A stretch of 64,000 nt of DNA from Lethocerus indicus (GCA_019843655.1 JACDQD010000003.1:8124925-8188924), one strand, 5' to 3'. Positions 52,097 to 64,000 are shown, numbered from the stretch's first letter. Notes: generated from the letters alone by a model not told the origin. Numbers and translations: made by a program.

Positions 52097-52167
52097 TGTC
52101 ATTAAGGAACCGATTAAACCGGAAGTCCTCCTTAGGAAGAAGGTGGGTCGAAGGGGCGTAAACCCCT
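52097..52167 (-). repeat. Dispersed tRNA-like repeat, copy 1
   Basis: About 71 bases align with 61913-61984. The last 25 bases of the block (52143-52167, plus strand) are identical in both copies and contain the hairpin GGGGCGTAAACCCC. On the minus strand, a TTTAATCGG stretch is followed about 40 bases later by GTCCCGAATTC, in places matching the A-box-like and B-box-like motifs of copy 2. A tRNA-derived SINE or decayed tRNA-related repeat is the best guess. The homology appears to run past the 71-base core toward lower coordinates. Confidence 0.45.
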
Positions 52168-52438
52168 GGTACAACGAGTGGACCATAATAGTTACGGTGA
52201 TCGACATTCGCGGTCCCCCAAACACGCGTCTGTAATCTAAGCAGTAAAATGAATTAAATCTGTAAGGAATCGGACAAAAATAATTCACGGCCGCAATAAC
52301 CGTATACATGTAATACCTTCGATATTAATTTATTTTTTCACGATTTTTTTATTTATGCAATTCTGTGTGTTGCGTTCTTGGCATTCCTCTATGGCCGATC
52401 ATCAATTCCTGTCTTTTTAGCGAATGTTATACTGTCTC

Positions 52439-52560
52439 AGGGACATTAGCCCTGAGGTGTATACAGTGAGGTTTGTTGTTTAGTGTTATGTATTTGTGTG
52501 TAATTGGTGGGGCCCCGTGGGGTCGCCTGACCCGCACACCTCAGTGGTGTCCCCTGCGGG
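52439..52560. other. Cluster of hairpins
   Basis: Several short perfect stems occur in about 120 bases: CTCAGGG/CCCTGAG near 52439-52459, GGGTC/GACCC at 52520-52533, and CCCGCA-CACC/GGTG-TGCGGG at 52531-52560. The last two compete for bases. The surrounding 52370-52620 is GT-rich without an open frame. Confidence 0.4.
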
Positions 52561-54375
52561 TATTGTGTTGAACGCTAGGGCAGAGGGTTAGGAGAGTGTA
52601 AAATTGATCTTGCGTCCGAACGCGCCAACGGCACTTGCGGATAGTCGTCAGTGGGTCCCGCTTTTGCCCGATTCTATAACTGTGTATTTTTCCCATCGCC
52701 GATGTATTTGACGTGGCCGGGCGACTGAAAATCGCGTGACCCGAGCCGGGGTCACGACGACCCTGTCAAGCGAAATTTCATCCAGGACTTCCATTGTCGG
52801 TGCAAGGTTCGGGGGCGAGAGCGGGGGGCGGGTAAACTAAATTCGATTAGATCTCGGTGGCGAGATCCCGCGCCCCGATTTCAGTCGTCACGCAAACCCC
52901 CAACAACACCGACGTACATTAATCAACTCACTTGTAATGATTGTATATAGAACATCGACGATTCGGGAAATAAAATTCGGTTTCCAATAACGAGACGCGC
53001 TTTGTATTTTAACGTATTTGCGATCCTAATACAGTAATATCCGTTATATCTCAGTAATAATGACTAGTGTCACTTCCTGTATCGACACGGTTCGGACCTT
53101 ATCCTAAGCTGTACCGATACAACCGCTTATTCAATTATTAAAAGTCTTCAGAACAATGTCAGATCAGCGAACAAATAGTCCTTCAACGGGTACAGCAAGT
53201 TGAGTTTTACAAGTAATGTATATGTTGATCGTTTTCGCACTATTTTTTTTAAATTTAATTTAGAAAGCGAAAATATGCGGTGTCCATCTCATGCGCGCTC
53301 AAATCTCATTACGATTCCGCAGTAATAATCGATGTTTCAAGTTATTCAATCGTTCACTCGGAAATCGATCGAAAAACGGGCCTGCCGAAATAATTAGAGG
53401 CGTTACTAATTTGTTTATATTCAAGCTGAAATATAATAAAATCATCGTCAGCGGCTTCCAGTCAGCGATGCACACGACTTGTGACATCTTTTGAGCTACG
53501 GCCTTTTTTTGTAAAACTCGAGAATTGTCCGAATCGTGTTTGAGCGGGCCCGGAAAATAAGTCACCGGACTATAGGACAAGGAAGGCGGAAACTGAATTC
53601 CCCCACTCTGTATTTTTTATGTTGAGGTAACGATGGGGGAGGGGGGGGAGTAGCAACAAATACAGATGCTCCGGACACATAACGGGAGCCTCCTGGAAAT
53701 TTAACAAACAGGTGTGACGGGAGGGCCCGCCGGCTCAAAAACAATTTGCACTTTAACTCGCCCTCCCAGTCTTCTGGCAGCCACGAGGATCGGGGAGATT
53801 TTCTTCATTAACTCTCTTCTGTTTGAGCTGTCACCCATGTGTCCGCTCTTCAAATCCGGTCTTCGTTTTAAAACAGTTAAAAGACTAAATATATAGGGGT
53901 TTTTTCTTTGTTTGCGCTTGATGGCAATTCTGGGACAGGTCCTGTCACCAAGACTACGAAATAACTCTCAGCGAATCGTCGACTCTTCTTTCTCGTTTCC
54001 CTGTAAAAGCGGCTTGACCCCTTTCCTTCGGGTGGGGGCGTTCTCTTTATTTGTGGGTGGTTTTGAGAGGGTGCTAATTATACAGAGGCGTAATTACCCG
54101 TAGACGTCATTCAGCACGTCGAGGAGCAGAGACCGTTCTTTGGCGCTGTAAGATTCCTTTCCACCGTGTAGGTGGTGAGACAACCTAAATTTGTTGCACG
54201 TGGCGCCGGTCGTTAAGATATTTCGCAACGCGCATTTCGTACCCGGTTTCGGAACCTAGTCGAGCGTTATCGCGAGTCCTACGTGACTCTTTTCAAGTGA
54301 CCGACTTCATCCGACTTGAGTACGCTCGGTCCAGGAGGACCAGCCGCCGTTCTTTCACCGAAAACCCCAGCGTCT

Positions 54376-54383
54376 TATCGATA
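54376..54383. promoter_or_regulatory. DRE-like motif
   Basis: TATCGATA, the exact core bound by DREF in Drosophila. It is an eight-base motif, so one or two are expected by chance. Confidence 0.25.
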
Positions 54384-56179
54384 TACACCTGCCAAGGAGA
54401 ACATACATTCTTCTGGGACTGTTACCGCCAAGGATCTCGCGGTGCAAAATTTTACTGAAAAACTAAAATCACTCAATCATATGCCACTAAGGATACCCCA
54501 GCACGTGTCTTGTTTTTAGAGGGAACTCGAAGTTTATTCATCGAGTCCAATTACGACTTACTTTTGGAATATAGAAACGGCAGATTTCTTTGTGTAGAAG
54601 TTTGCGAAAAGCGGCTCGTTTCGGAAGTGTTGGGCTAGTTGACAAGTGTCGGGAATGTGGGCGGGGGTGAAGCATGCGCCGGCAGCGGGCAGGATCTCCC
54701 CGGTTAATCGCATTGTGCAACTAAATTAATTAATACCTGATTGATGTCACTCCCACCTGTCTTCCCTCTGTGCCACGCCGGTCAATGCCCGCCCCCGCCC
54801 ACAGCCCCACCACAACCAATAATACTGCTAACTGCACTCGATCGAACAACAGCTAATTACAATCCCCTATAGTTAACACCATAATAGACAACGCAACGTT
54901 TTCCCCTCCACACTTAATAGTGTATTTGTATTAAACTAATCATTACTATTACCTTAGAGTATGGTATTTGCATATTTTTATACATAAATATATATTTTTG
55001 ACCACCATCAGTAACGCTCAAATGTTTCCATCATTACACTATTAGTCCACAGAATACCGGACTGCAAATATATATATCGCTTCCTAATACATTAGCTAAT
55101 TATGATAAACTTAATTTCCATCGATTAAAATTGTTTATTAATTAGTTTTGTTATTGCAATAAGTGTTACTGTTTCATGAAATCTTTGTCTCGCGTCGCTC
55201 TCAAAAATTAATTAACAAATTCCAAACACCGTTATTGCAACACGCCACCGAGATAGGCGACGCGATCTTCGCTGCCGGCAGAGAAGTCATGCAGAATTTT
55301 AATGAACCCCAGCACCGGTCGGTTTCCTCGGATAATGGCGAACGTGTCCTCAAGTATCACAAACTCATTTCCAGACAGGAATTGCATTGATTAAAGCCCA
55401 GGCCCGGTCTTCATTCAAAGTACTATTTCGGAAAGGAAATATATTTAAATGTATTCATATTTTGATAAAGCCGGATTTGTGTCTTCGCCGGTTGTGAGGG
55501 GACGCAGGATTGTAACGGTGGAGGGCGCAGGATTGTTCCTCCCATAATCACCGTCGAGTATTTCGACCTAGAAAAGAGGTCCTGTAACTTTCACCAGAGG
55601 TTGTTTTTAACGCCCATTTTATTTTTGAGCTTTTATCTAAACTCGGCTTTTATGTGCAGTGAAAAATAATCGGGGCCCTACGGGCAACGGTACCAGCAAG
55701 GATTGACTGGGTTGAAAGGGACGATAAGTATTAAAAAAGAAAAGTTTTTTTGAATTTGGATTTTCAATTAGTGGAATAGAGTGCCCGAATTTGGATTCGG
55801 GCTCCAATGTACACAAACTTTCCACTGTTCGTCGAGGCGCTCTTCCCATTGTTGGGATGCCATTGTATGGGCCATACGAATTATATTTATGTGTTATAGG
55901 GGAGAACTCTCCGCAAGACCTGTTTCACGCCAAAATACTTGACGAAATAATAGAAATACGTTTAATATGTATTCGCATACGGGGCGTTATGGGAACAACT
56001 GGACAACGGTCTAGTACAGGACCCGGACATGCTCGAGAGTCTGGAAAACCATACCCTGTCGAGGGTAAAACTAGTGCTACTATAGGTGAGGTAATTTTCG
56101 ATTCGTACCAAAAGGGGTTGAGCAACAGACGACAAATTAAAGTAGGGGTGATTATGCAATATATAAATAATTAAACCTA

Positions 56180-56720
56180 CTCCAACGGGTTTAATGCCGG
56201 TAATGAGCCGGAGTGGTACAGATAGAGTAGTCGGTCCGAGAGAGGTGGACAGAGCGGGTGGGACAGAGAGGATAGGCCAGGGGGTAATATGCAATAATGT
56301 GACAAGGAGGGCCCTCCGTGCGCCGGTGTGAGCACCGTACGTGCAAGTGATTACGTAGATTCGGAAGGGCGTGTGCGTGAGCGTTGCCATGGCAACAATA
56401 CTGCTGCCCTGTGGCGGCGGCGGTTTGTTGAAGCGTCCACCCGCCGCCCCCGCCGCCGCTGCCCCATTCCGCAGGCTCACGCACACCGACGCACCTAAAC
56501 CCATACCCACACACAACACTCGCACACACGCACACAGATCAATGACTGACCCATTTCTGCGCTTCTACCACCCCCGCCCCGCAGCCGCCCCGCCCCGCCC
56601 CCGCACCGACCACCCTCCCTATCACCAGCCAGCCTTGGATTATTGAATAATTTATACCTAGTGTTTGGCCGGTCCCGCTCGATACATGCATAGACACAAC
56701 AACACAACACGTCTAACTCG
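56180..56720. other. GC-rich, CpG-rich, possibly promoter-like stretch
   Basis: Contains the perfect X-box, CCG/CCGCC-rich DNA and CA-rich runs. The 187-codon minus frame here (55962-56525), the longest open frame in the window, has low-complexity Gly/Ala parts and is probably a GC effect. Confidence 0.4.
56383..56396. promoter_or_regulatory. Perfect consensus X-box (candidate RFX site)
   Basis: GTTGCCATGGCAAC is the exact RFX consensus palindrome. It lies inside a GC- and CpG-rich stretch (56180-56640) that looks promoter-like. A 12-base fixed palindrome has a chance expectation well below one in 64 kb. Confidence 0.6.
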
Positions 56721-57380
56721 ATGCCCGAACCGAAAAAAGAAAAAAAGAATTATTTCAAAGGTTAGCCGACCGGGAGGACTCGACGGACACACTTAACACA
56801 ACGACCCTCTTACCATTACTATTATTTAGAGCAGCACACAAGTAAACAAGTCTCGGCGAGCACACTACACGAATCTAGAAGATGCAGGAATTATTTGAGC
56901 TCAGTGCTATATCCGGCCCTGCCTAATTTTCAGACGCCGGCTTACAGTAATTCACAATACTTATAGTCCTTTGAAGAATTGAAGAATCATGGAGCGGTAA
57001 GACTGCTTTGACGCGGAGCACTACGGGAATTTGTAGAAATATATTCTATAATCTGTTAAATTATAGAACCAGTAAAAATAAAATTAACTAGGAAAATATT
57101 ATTCTTGATAATGATTCATTTTAATTATATTTTAAAGGTTGAAATGCATCTACCTTTTTACCGCCGTAGTTCTGAAGAAAATACGAAATTCGTTAAAAAT
57201 TGTGTAATATTTGGAATATACCCGACGTATTTTCATTTACATTTCACTGGTGACGAAATTAAATGTCCAGACTTCGGGAGGGTAAAGATTGAAACACTAA
57301 GATTAAGAAAATCCTCTCCAGATTTCCCCGTTTTTACTTCGTTTTCGAGAACAACGTAAAAAGCAGTCCAATGCTTTTAC

Positions 57381-57418
57381 GGATTTTACCGTGCTATGTA
57401 CGGTAATCCAGTACATAG
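57381..57418. other. Two overlapping, mutually exclusive hairpins
   Basis: GGATTTTACCG (57381) can pair with CGGTAATCC (57401-57409). CTATGTAC (57394-57401) can pair with GTACATAG (57411-57418). The two stems share bases. Confidence 0.45.
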
Positions 57419-59090
57419 TATATTACTGTGACAAATCCACCCGAAAGATTGTGATATGATAACTGACAAATCTGGGAAAAAATTCCGGGACGCCCTGTAT
57501 ATTGGGAAAAATATTATTATGTTATTTTTACCCGAACTTAAGATATCAGTCAGTTGAACATCTCGGCCCGTATTAAACAATGCTTTATTATTTTATTTCG
57601 GTCTGTTTTCCTTCGATCAGTCTCTGTCGGTTGGACAAGGATCGATGCATCTCAATACCCCTAGCTATTGGCGATAGATTTTACTGTTAGTTGGTGGCCA
57701 GGGCCTGACGCTGATCCTCCGTGTGGTCTGACTTCCGTACTGTTTGGCCGCCTACTGCGGTCGAGGTCGTGACACCGCAGTAAAACCGGCGTCGTAAAAG
57801 CCTTCCGATGGAATTTCAGCGGGACAAAAATGCTATAACGCCTCCTTTATTTCTTTTTCCGGCCCGACTTTAAAAGTCGGAGCAATCAACTCTTGCGTGA
57901 GGTCTTCATTTTAAAAAACGTACCAGCGCCTCTTTAAACCCGGAAAGGAATTCGGGAATCTGTTTTTAATGGACCCCCGGTCCCATTAATTTGCGGACAG
58001 TCAAATCCGGTCAAATCCGGCTACTCCTTTTTCACAATCCGAGTAAAGAGCTGTGAGATTCTCGATCTCGAGCAGAAAGCGGCCTCTCTAGAATACTTAC
58101 GGCGGACATTGAACGACGCTGCGTTAACTGGGTCATGCCGTGGATCCGTTACGGACCACTGAAATTCGAAACGGGCTCGCGGCATAATACAGAGTTTAAA
58201 TATAAGCTCAACAGTCCCTCGTTCGAATGAAATACCGCCCGGCTTATCTCTTTTATAACGTTTTTTTTATTCGACGTTGGCACGGAAGGATTCTAGCCAC
58301 GTTGGGAGACTAATGTCTTAATTTCTGCTATTGTGTCCCTACAGGAAGCTAACTCGAGTGAAATAAATTGAAACAGTCTTGACATTACTCTAAATGACTC
58401 GGAAGAAACACCGACCCTGGGAGTTTGGATAGCCCTCCACTGGTAATAGCAGGCTAATTTCAAACGAATCGCGTTCGAAATTGACCTTTGTCAAGTGATT
58501 ACTTGCATGAATCCCGCGTACAAAAGCAGAAGAGCCGTAATCACAGGATGAGTCGCAGAAACGAATTCGACATACGTAATTTACTCCGAGATACTAATGT
58601 CAACAATGGAGTTATGTAACCGAAATAAATGATTCAGCGAGGCTATAAAGGAGATTTAAATTTTTACGAGAAATAGAGTTCGAAAAAACGGGCGTTTAAG
58701 TCAGATAAACACGTGAAGAGACGCAATACGGAAAGGGTAAGGCCGGAAGGGAGCTGAATACATTGAGGACGCCGATCTGTGGAGTATTGAGTAAGGGAGG
58801 AGAAGGAAAGGAAGGGAAAGGGTAGGAGAAGGGGCAGGCCGTGATTGAGGGTGTGAACACAGAAGTTAAGACAAAGAAACCCAAATACCGCACAGGACGA
58901 CGGAATTAGGAGAAGAGGGAGTGTGAAAGAAAGACAAAACAATGACAATATGGATGAGGGTAGCGGTCATCGGGGGCAGGACCGGGGGAAGTGTGCGGAA
59001 CAACGTGAGAAGCGGAGAGAATAGACAAGCGGTAAGAGTGCGAGGGGGAGGCAGGGATGAAAGGAACGGAACAGGAAGGGAGGGAGGATT

Positions 59091-59133
59091 AGAGAGAGAG
59101 AGAGAGAGGGAGAGAGGGAGAAGAGTGAGAGTT
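59091..59133 (+). repeat. Interrupted (GA)n tract
   Basis: A GA run with GGG interruptions at the end of a purine-rich stretch that begins near 58790. Confidence 0.8.
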
Positions 59134-60579
59134 GAGTGAGAAACTCGTCCACCATCTCCCTCATTGGGCACTCAACGCGCCTGCCTACCAACACAGGCAA
59201 CAACCTACCCGCCCTCCCACCGAACCTGTCTTCTCCTCATCTCACTTTATTTCGTTAAAACAATACTTAAAGGCCAGATTGCAGCCGGCACGACTTATTA
59301 ACAGGCCAAAACGGGACCTATAGCCAACAGAACATAGGGATTTCGTCACGCTCACTCGATGGAAAATATATTACGCAATCGCTAAGGAGAAAAAACCAAC
59401 TAATAGACTTTTCATCGTTCGCTAAAAGGCTACGGACTCGTAGTTGAATATCCGTACGGCCTTTATTTCGTAATTAACTCATTCCACGCTTTAGAGCCGG
59501 AGAGAGAGTGAGAGAGGGAGAGGAGAGAGAGAACTTCACGCTTGAAAGGATCAGATTCAACAGGTTTTCTCGAAATATCAAAACACCGCGGGATTCTTTT
59601 CAGCCGCGCCATTATTTCATTCCCTCGATTCATAAAGCTAATCTTTACAACCCTAAAGTCTTACTCTATATTTAGTCTGTTTTCGGGTTTTTCTCACTCC
59701 GCTAATATTACTTGTTGCTATTATAATGCAAGTATGCCGACAATAGGCCGTAACTCATAAATACAGCGAGATAATAAAAGTATCGGTACTTTATTGCAAA
59801 CTCTACTATTGTGTGAGATGTTACAAATTACATCATTTCGATTTTTAGCATCCACATTTTGCACCGAAATTTCGAAAATTTCATCCAGTCCAAACCTTTC
59901 AACTGAAAGTGGAACCTTTACCACTCGTTATTGCGAACCACACCATTTATTAAGGCCCGCACATCGCAACATTTAAGAAACAAGTCCAATTCTGGTTCCA
60001 TTCCCCTCTCTGTTCGAGCCAACGCCCCTTTTATCGTTTACATCTACCGGGGAGCCCGGGGAATTTCTCGTTCAATTACACGAAAGTATCATTATTTAAT
60101 GGTACCGAAAGGACGAACGGTATTGGGCGAAACCGAAATAGTCTCTCCCCTCGGTGCGGAATTAATTTCGTGGTCGAGTGCCAGGTAGTCACCGGCGGCA
60201 GTGGAGTCCGGTAATGATTCAGAGAGCCGGCAGATAAAAAAGCCTTCTGTCGCCGGAGTCTTCCAGGTTTTGAATGGAAAGCCCGGCATTAAAGACAAAA
60301 GATCAAAGCTTTGGGCCCACGGAGCTGGGGGCGATCCGGCTGTGAAGGACTCTCGTGAACATTGGGGCTTCCTTATGTATTCGTGTAACGATAGTGCGGC
60401 TGGAGCGGGCGCGATGAATGGGCCCCGGTCTGAAGCGACACAAGTGGCGGGGGAGAGATTCACCGCTTCGTTTTAAGTAGCACTCACTCCTCCTTCTTTT
60501 GCCTTAGTGCCGCCAGCATCGCACTCTTCGCCGACCGCCGGCCTCGGCCCGCACGCCTTTAACAGACCACTTTTAAGGG

Positions 60580-60640
60580 CAAATCGGTGGTCTTTACCGC
60601 AACTTCCGAAAGCGGAACACTTCCCGAAACCACCGATTTG
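60580..60640. other. 61-nt perfect-arm hairpin
   Basis: CAAATCGGTGGT (60580-60591) and ACCACCGATTTG (60629-60640) are exact inverse arms of 12 bp. An inner CCGC/GCGG pair gives a second stem after an asymmetric loop. The size is in the pre-miRNA range, but the stem is interrupted. Confidence 0.55.
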
Positions 60641-61295
60641 TTACCATCAAATTTATCTACCGGTGAATATTTTACGGGCGAAAATTTGACACTCGGCTCC
60701 ATGTAGGCCGGATAAAGTTTGAATATTTCATGATCGCTTTACCACCGAACATCTGCTTCCCGGGCGAAAATTATGCTCGAGAGAGTGGGCTAAATTTTCG
60801 GCGTGAGGCGAAATCTCGGAATATTAAAATGAGACAATAAGAATATATTATCTTCTGCTATCTATTACTTATCACTGCATGAACTTGCCACACGAGTTGA
60901 TTCAAGTTGATACTGCTTAATGCTCCTTTTGCTAAACAAATCAGTTTCCTTCAACGATTTTTGAGTAAAGGAACTGAACTAATCTACAAAAAATTATTAT
61001 TAATTTCTACTAGTTTAATATTTCGTTACATTCTGATAAAGGCCGAAATGTATTAATCCAATACTTAGTAAGTAGTAAACTGTTTTTACATATTACATAT
61101 GATTATATTTGCTATCGTACGATTCTATTGAGTGACTTGGAGAGGACAGTATTGAATACAGGAGAACTTGAAGGGGCTCTGTTGGTATAATTAGGAATAC
61201 AATAAGCGGACGTTTATGTATATAGCGGGCTATGTATAAAGGAGTGGAAGAGCGTGGGTGGAGTGCGTCCATTTGGCGTGGGAGAATAGCGCAGA

Positions 61296-61296
61296 C

Positions 61297-61327
<31 letters not shown>

Positions 61328-61336
61328 GGGAGAGAT
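61296..61336 (+). repeat. (GA)n microsatellite, interrupted
   Basis: A GA run of 22 bases followed by GGGAGAGAGAGGGAGAGA. Confidence 0.9.
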
Positions 61337-61912
61337 AAGAGGGGCTGCGACTTGGACTTGGACTGGGGACTGTGACTGGCGGGCTCCTCCTCGCCTTATA
61401 CAGGTGGGCCGCCCTCCTCCGCTTAAACATTCCTTATTGGTAGCCAAACAGCGGTGTAGTTCTTTTTTTATTTCAGGACTTATTGGAAGAGAAAATCGAA
61501 TAAGAGTAAGGCGTACTTTTTTGTAGTTCTTTATGTCGCGTACTTTAGTACATTAAGATACTAAGTAATATTTGTCTTAAGTCAATTAGAAATTATAAAG
61601 AATTAAAAATAATTTCAATTATTTATACGCATTTATTATTATAATTTATTTTTTAATTTAAGAGTAAGTACTCTCATCTGGCATTAATTAATCTGGTAAT
61701 AAATAATTTTTCGTTCGGAAACTATTTTTTCGTCTACGGTTTCTAGCAAAAGATAGAATCAGCACGATGAGAGTGCAGAAGATCGAAAATATTTTTTAAT
61801 TTTCCTTCCTTGTTTTACGATCCCCCAGAGCTAAAGGACAGACGCTGTGGGGGTTTAAACGTGCCGGGAATTGGAGACCGGAGGTCCGAGTCGAACATCG
61901 CTGATTGAACGT

Positions 61913-61984
61913 CCGCCTCTAAGCAACCGATTAGCCAGGAAGTCTTCCTAAAGAAAGAAGTGGGTCGAAGGGGCGTAAACCCCT
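61913..61984 (-). repeat. Dispersed tRNA-like repeat, copy 2
   Basis: This copy shares the 25-base identical block (61960-61984) and most of the adjoining 47 bases with 52097-52167. Read on the minus strand it has TGGCTAATCGG, one base short of the tRNA A-box consensus. Then comes an anticodon-arm-like GCGGACGTTCAATC, and then GTTCGACTCGG, close to a B box, near 61887-61897. The T stem does not pair well, so it is not a working tRNA. The shared block upstream of the tRNA-like part also contains CCTTCGACCC, so a dimeric tRNA-derived unit is possible. Confidence 0.45.
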
Positions 61985-63813
61985 CCCGGGGGAGGAACAA
62001 TAGCGCTTGATGAGTGAAGAAAACCCGGTGAGAGCTTCGGCCCCTGCTCCTACATTTATTGACCTCCAGTCTCAATAAGGCGAGAGAAAGACTGATCCGC
62101 CGGTCACGGTGAATTACGATAATTAGGCGGGACGGAGGGGGGGGGGGTGATGGTGCACTTGACTGTTTTAAACCGAAGATAGTCGAAGCCGCTTTCGAAA
62201 TTCGTCCAGAGCCCCCGGCCCGGGCCTAAATGGATGCAAAATAGTCCTCAGACCCGAGTGGGGTGCTATTACAGCACTTCATCTGACAGCAATCAACCGC
62301 TACCTAGCGCCCGTAGTTAGAGCCACGATTATATTCCGATTATGATTTATAAACGCCACTTATTAAATCTATTATGTCATTAAATCGGCCATTATTTAAT
62401 ATTCACGCAACAATAACCGACGGCACTGGTAATGAGTCCACTTATTCACACCAAATTATTTATTATTCGGTTTTTAATAAAGAGTTTATTTTAATAAAGA
62501 AAACCGGAGGACACGGTACTACCTTACCGTTTGTTGAACAAGTATAAAATACAACTAGATACAGCTTACTGATTGCAAAATAACAGAATACACGTTATTA
62601 AATTCCATTGTTCTATAGCACATTAATACTTTCTACCTGGGTCTCCAGTTTAACCCAATGATTTTTTAATTTCAATATGTATGTATTTAAATTCTGTTTA
62701 TTGATGTTGCCAATATTTTCAGACACGCAATTAGCCTCAGTAATCTTGCTAATAGGGTTAACAACAAATATTATTATCGTTAAGTCGCATGATTTCAGTC
62801 GAATAGAAACATATTAAGATTCATACCGTAAACCCTACTACCATCGTCCTCAGGCGCAAGTTATGACTAACCTGTAATCGTACATTACCATTTGACTACC
62901 TAGTTTACCGTCGAAACAACATAATCTTTTTATGCTGAAGGAGGTAGCCTAATAAATCTCCAGATAACAACTCTTCTTAAGATATTACGTTTTTTATGGT
63001 AATTTGTAACCCAGTAAGGGAATGATGACTTTTTACAGAAAATCATTATTTTCCTGAATTTATAATAATTATCTGCTATTTAAATTGAATGACATCAGTA
63101 CATGGTTCAGCCCTAAATTGGAGCTAGTCAACGAATGCTGATTATTGGCTTCTCGTCTTCACAACAGCGTACTCCTGTTCATCTGCTATTCTTTATTTAT
63201 TCATACGGGCGTTCGATGATTAAAACGTTTATTGATAGTTGAAAGAACAAGTTATTTTAACAAGAAAAAAGTCATGTCGTTTAATTGAGAGTAACAACAT
63301 ATTTGTCCTGTGGTCTACGCTCGACTAGAGCGAAAGTGAAAGTTTAGATGGGGCGTCAGTTCAATGGCGGGCCGGTCGGGGCCGAAAGGAGCCGAACCCG
63401 CTCCTCGGCTTCGTTAGGGCTTTCCAAAAACTGACTTTGAGCAACCTTGTATGTATTTCCAGAGAGTCTCCTCCAGTCCCCTCTGTTTACACAATTATAC
63501 GACATTTCTTTTTCCTCCCGCTCTCGAATTTCGTTCAACTCTTCTCCATGCCTCAATCCTGAAATCAGACTATTGTCTTTGTCGAGTCAATAAACATTTT
63601 GCCGATTTTATTTCACCTCAAAAAGATGTCCCCGTCGCATGGAGAACATTTTTTTAAAAAATATTGAAACAATTGTTTTCCAAATAATTGAACCCCAACA
63701 GCCGTTCGGAAATATACCACCCGGTATATTCAAATGTTCAGTCCGAGTAATAATCCTTGGGAGTATTCTTGAGTATAATTAATTTGTCCGCAGCCTGGGA
63801 CAAGTTATGCGGG

Positions 63814-63866
63814 CAGGTATGCCATAGTTGTTTATACCTGCTGCACCTCCCCCTATTTATACCTGC
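63814..63866 (+). promoter_or_regulatory. Cluster of CAGGTA motifs
   Basis: CAGGTAT at 63814, and TTTATACCTGC repeated exactly at 63831 and 63856. CAGGTA is the core of Zelda-type and Snail/ZEB-type sites. Three in 53 bases is a local enrichment. Confidence 0.3.
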
Positions 63867-64000
63867 CTTTGGCCTTCTTTACAGTTGTGGACAGAACAAA
63901 TTTGACCGCATTACCGTCCTAAACTACACTACTCTCCCATTATATAATCTGTCGCTTCCTATAACGCCGCACTAGAATGTTTTACACGAGATAAAAGCCC

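Larger units (their letters stand above)
50161..56180. other. Mostly non-coding, with a repeat copy and hairpin cluster
   Basis: AT-rich around 50800-51500. It contains tRNA-like repeat copy 1, the hairpins at 52439, G runs at 53635-53648 and the DRE motif. The 127-codon frame at 55791 (plus) overlaps a long minus frame and shows no recognisable domain. Confidence 0.4.
56721..64000. other. Non-coding region to the right edge
   Basis: Paired hairpins at 57381, tandem TCAAATCCGG at about 58003, purine belt 58790-59135, GA tracts at 59500 and 61296, an exact AGATCAAAG TCF motif at about 60299, the 60580 hairpin, tRNA-like copy 2, a G11 run at 62137, and the CAGGTA cluster. The window ends in non-coding DNA. 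Confidence 0.45.

Noticed and set aside
55962..56525. 187-codon minus-strand frame
   Set aside because: It starts in Gly/Ala/Pro low-complexity GC-rich DNA, overlaps other long frames and has no recognisable domain; long frames are expected where stops are rare.
61860..61950. Functional tRNA gene
   Set aside because: A- and B-box-like motifs are present, but acceptor and T stems do not pair, and a second diverged copy exists; better explained as a repeat.

Overview
The window looks like a long, gene-poor stretch of an invertebrate nuclear genome, probably an arthropod. The reasons are: no operons or closely packed long ORFs, spliced-type exon borders, CpG dinucleotides that do not look depleted by eye, abundant GA/CT microsatellites, and degenerate mobile-element pieces. 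I could not identify the species. The longest open frames (about 100-190 codons) are close to what chance gives in 64 kb, and most sit in low-complexity DNA. I therefore annotate very little as coding.

The one stretch I would defend as protein-coding is a minus-strand exon at 23288-23556. It has an ATG in good context, 89 codons with mostly G/C third positions, two hydrophobic segments and a consensus splice donor. It belongs to a membrane protein I do not recognise. Its other exons were not found, so much of the left half may be intron or intergenic DNA of that gene. Weaker exon candidates lie at 49541-49702 (minus) and 36661-36786 (plus).

Layout. 1-8100 is ordinary unique DNA with a perfect RFX X-box palindrome and an AP-1 palindrome near the left end. 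8100-9760 and 14000-16500 are GC-richer with CT/GA tracts. 20640-21400 is a purine/pyrimidine belt. 28130-28460 is a hairpin-forming, MITE-like element that mimics a first exon, and a deleted relative lies at 32884-32995. 30900-31920 is another GA/CT belt. 33550-33730 is a small piece with features of a Penelope-like or hammerhead-type repeat. 40734-40887 is a clean 22-copy array of a 7-bp unit. 43140-45690 is a low-complexity belt holding a perfect 170-bp (CT)n facing a 121-bp (AG)n. 48690-50160 is richer in open frames and GC. 52097-52167 and 61913-61984 are two copies of a tRNA-like repeat. 52439-52560 is strongly self-complementary. 56180-56720 is GC-rich and holds a second perfect X-box.

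Functionally the window reads as regulatory or intronic DNA. It has well-formed candidate binding sites (RFX, TCF, AP-1, E-box, DRE, E2F, DR1), long GA tracts of the kind bound by GAGA-type factors in insects, and old repeats. All reading was by eye with no database search, so family names are inferences and unlisted short exons may exist.
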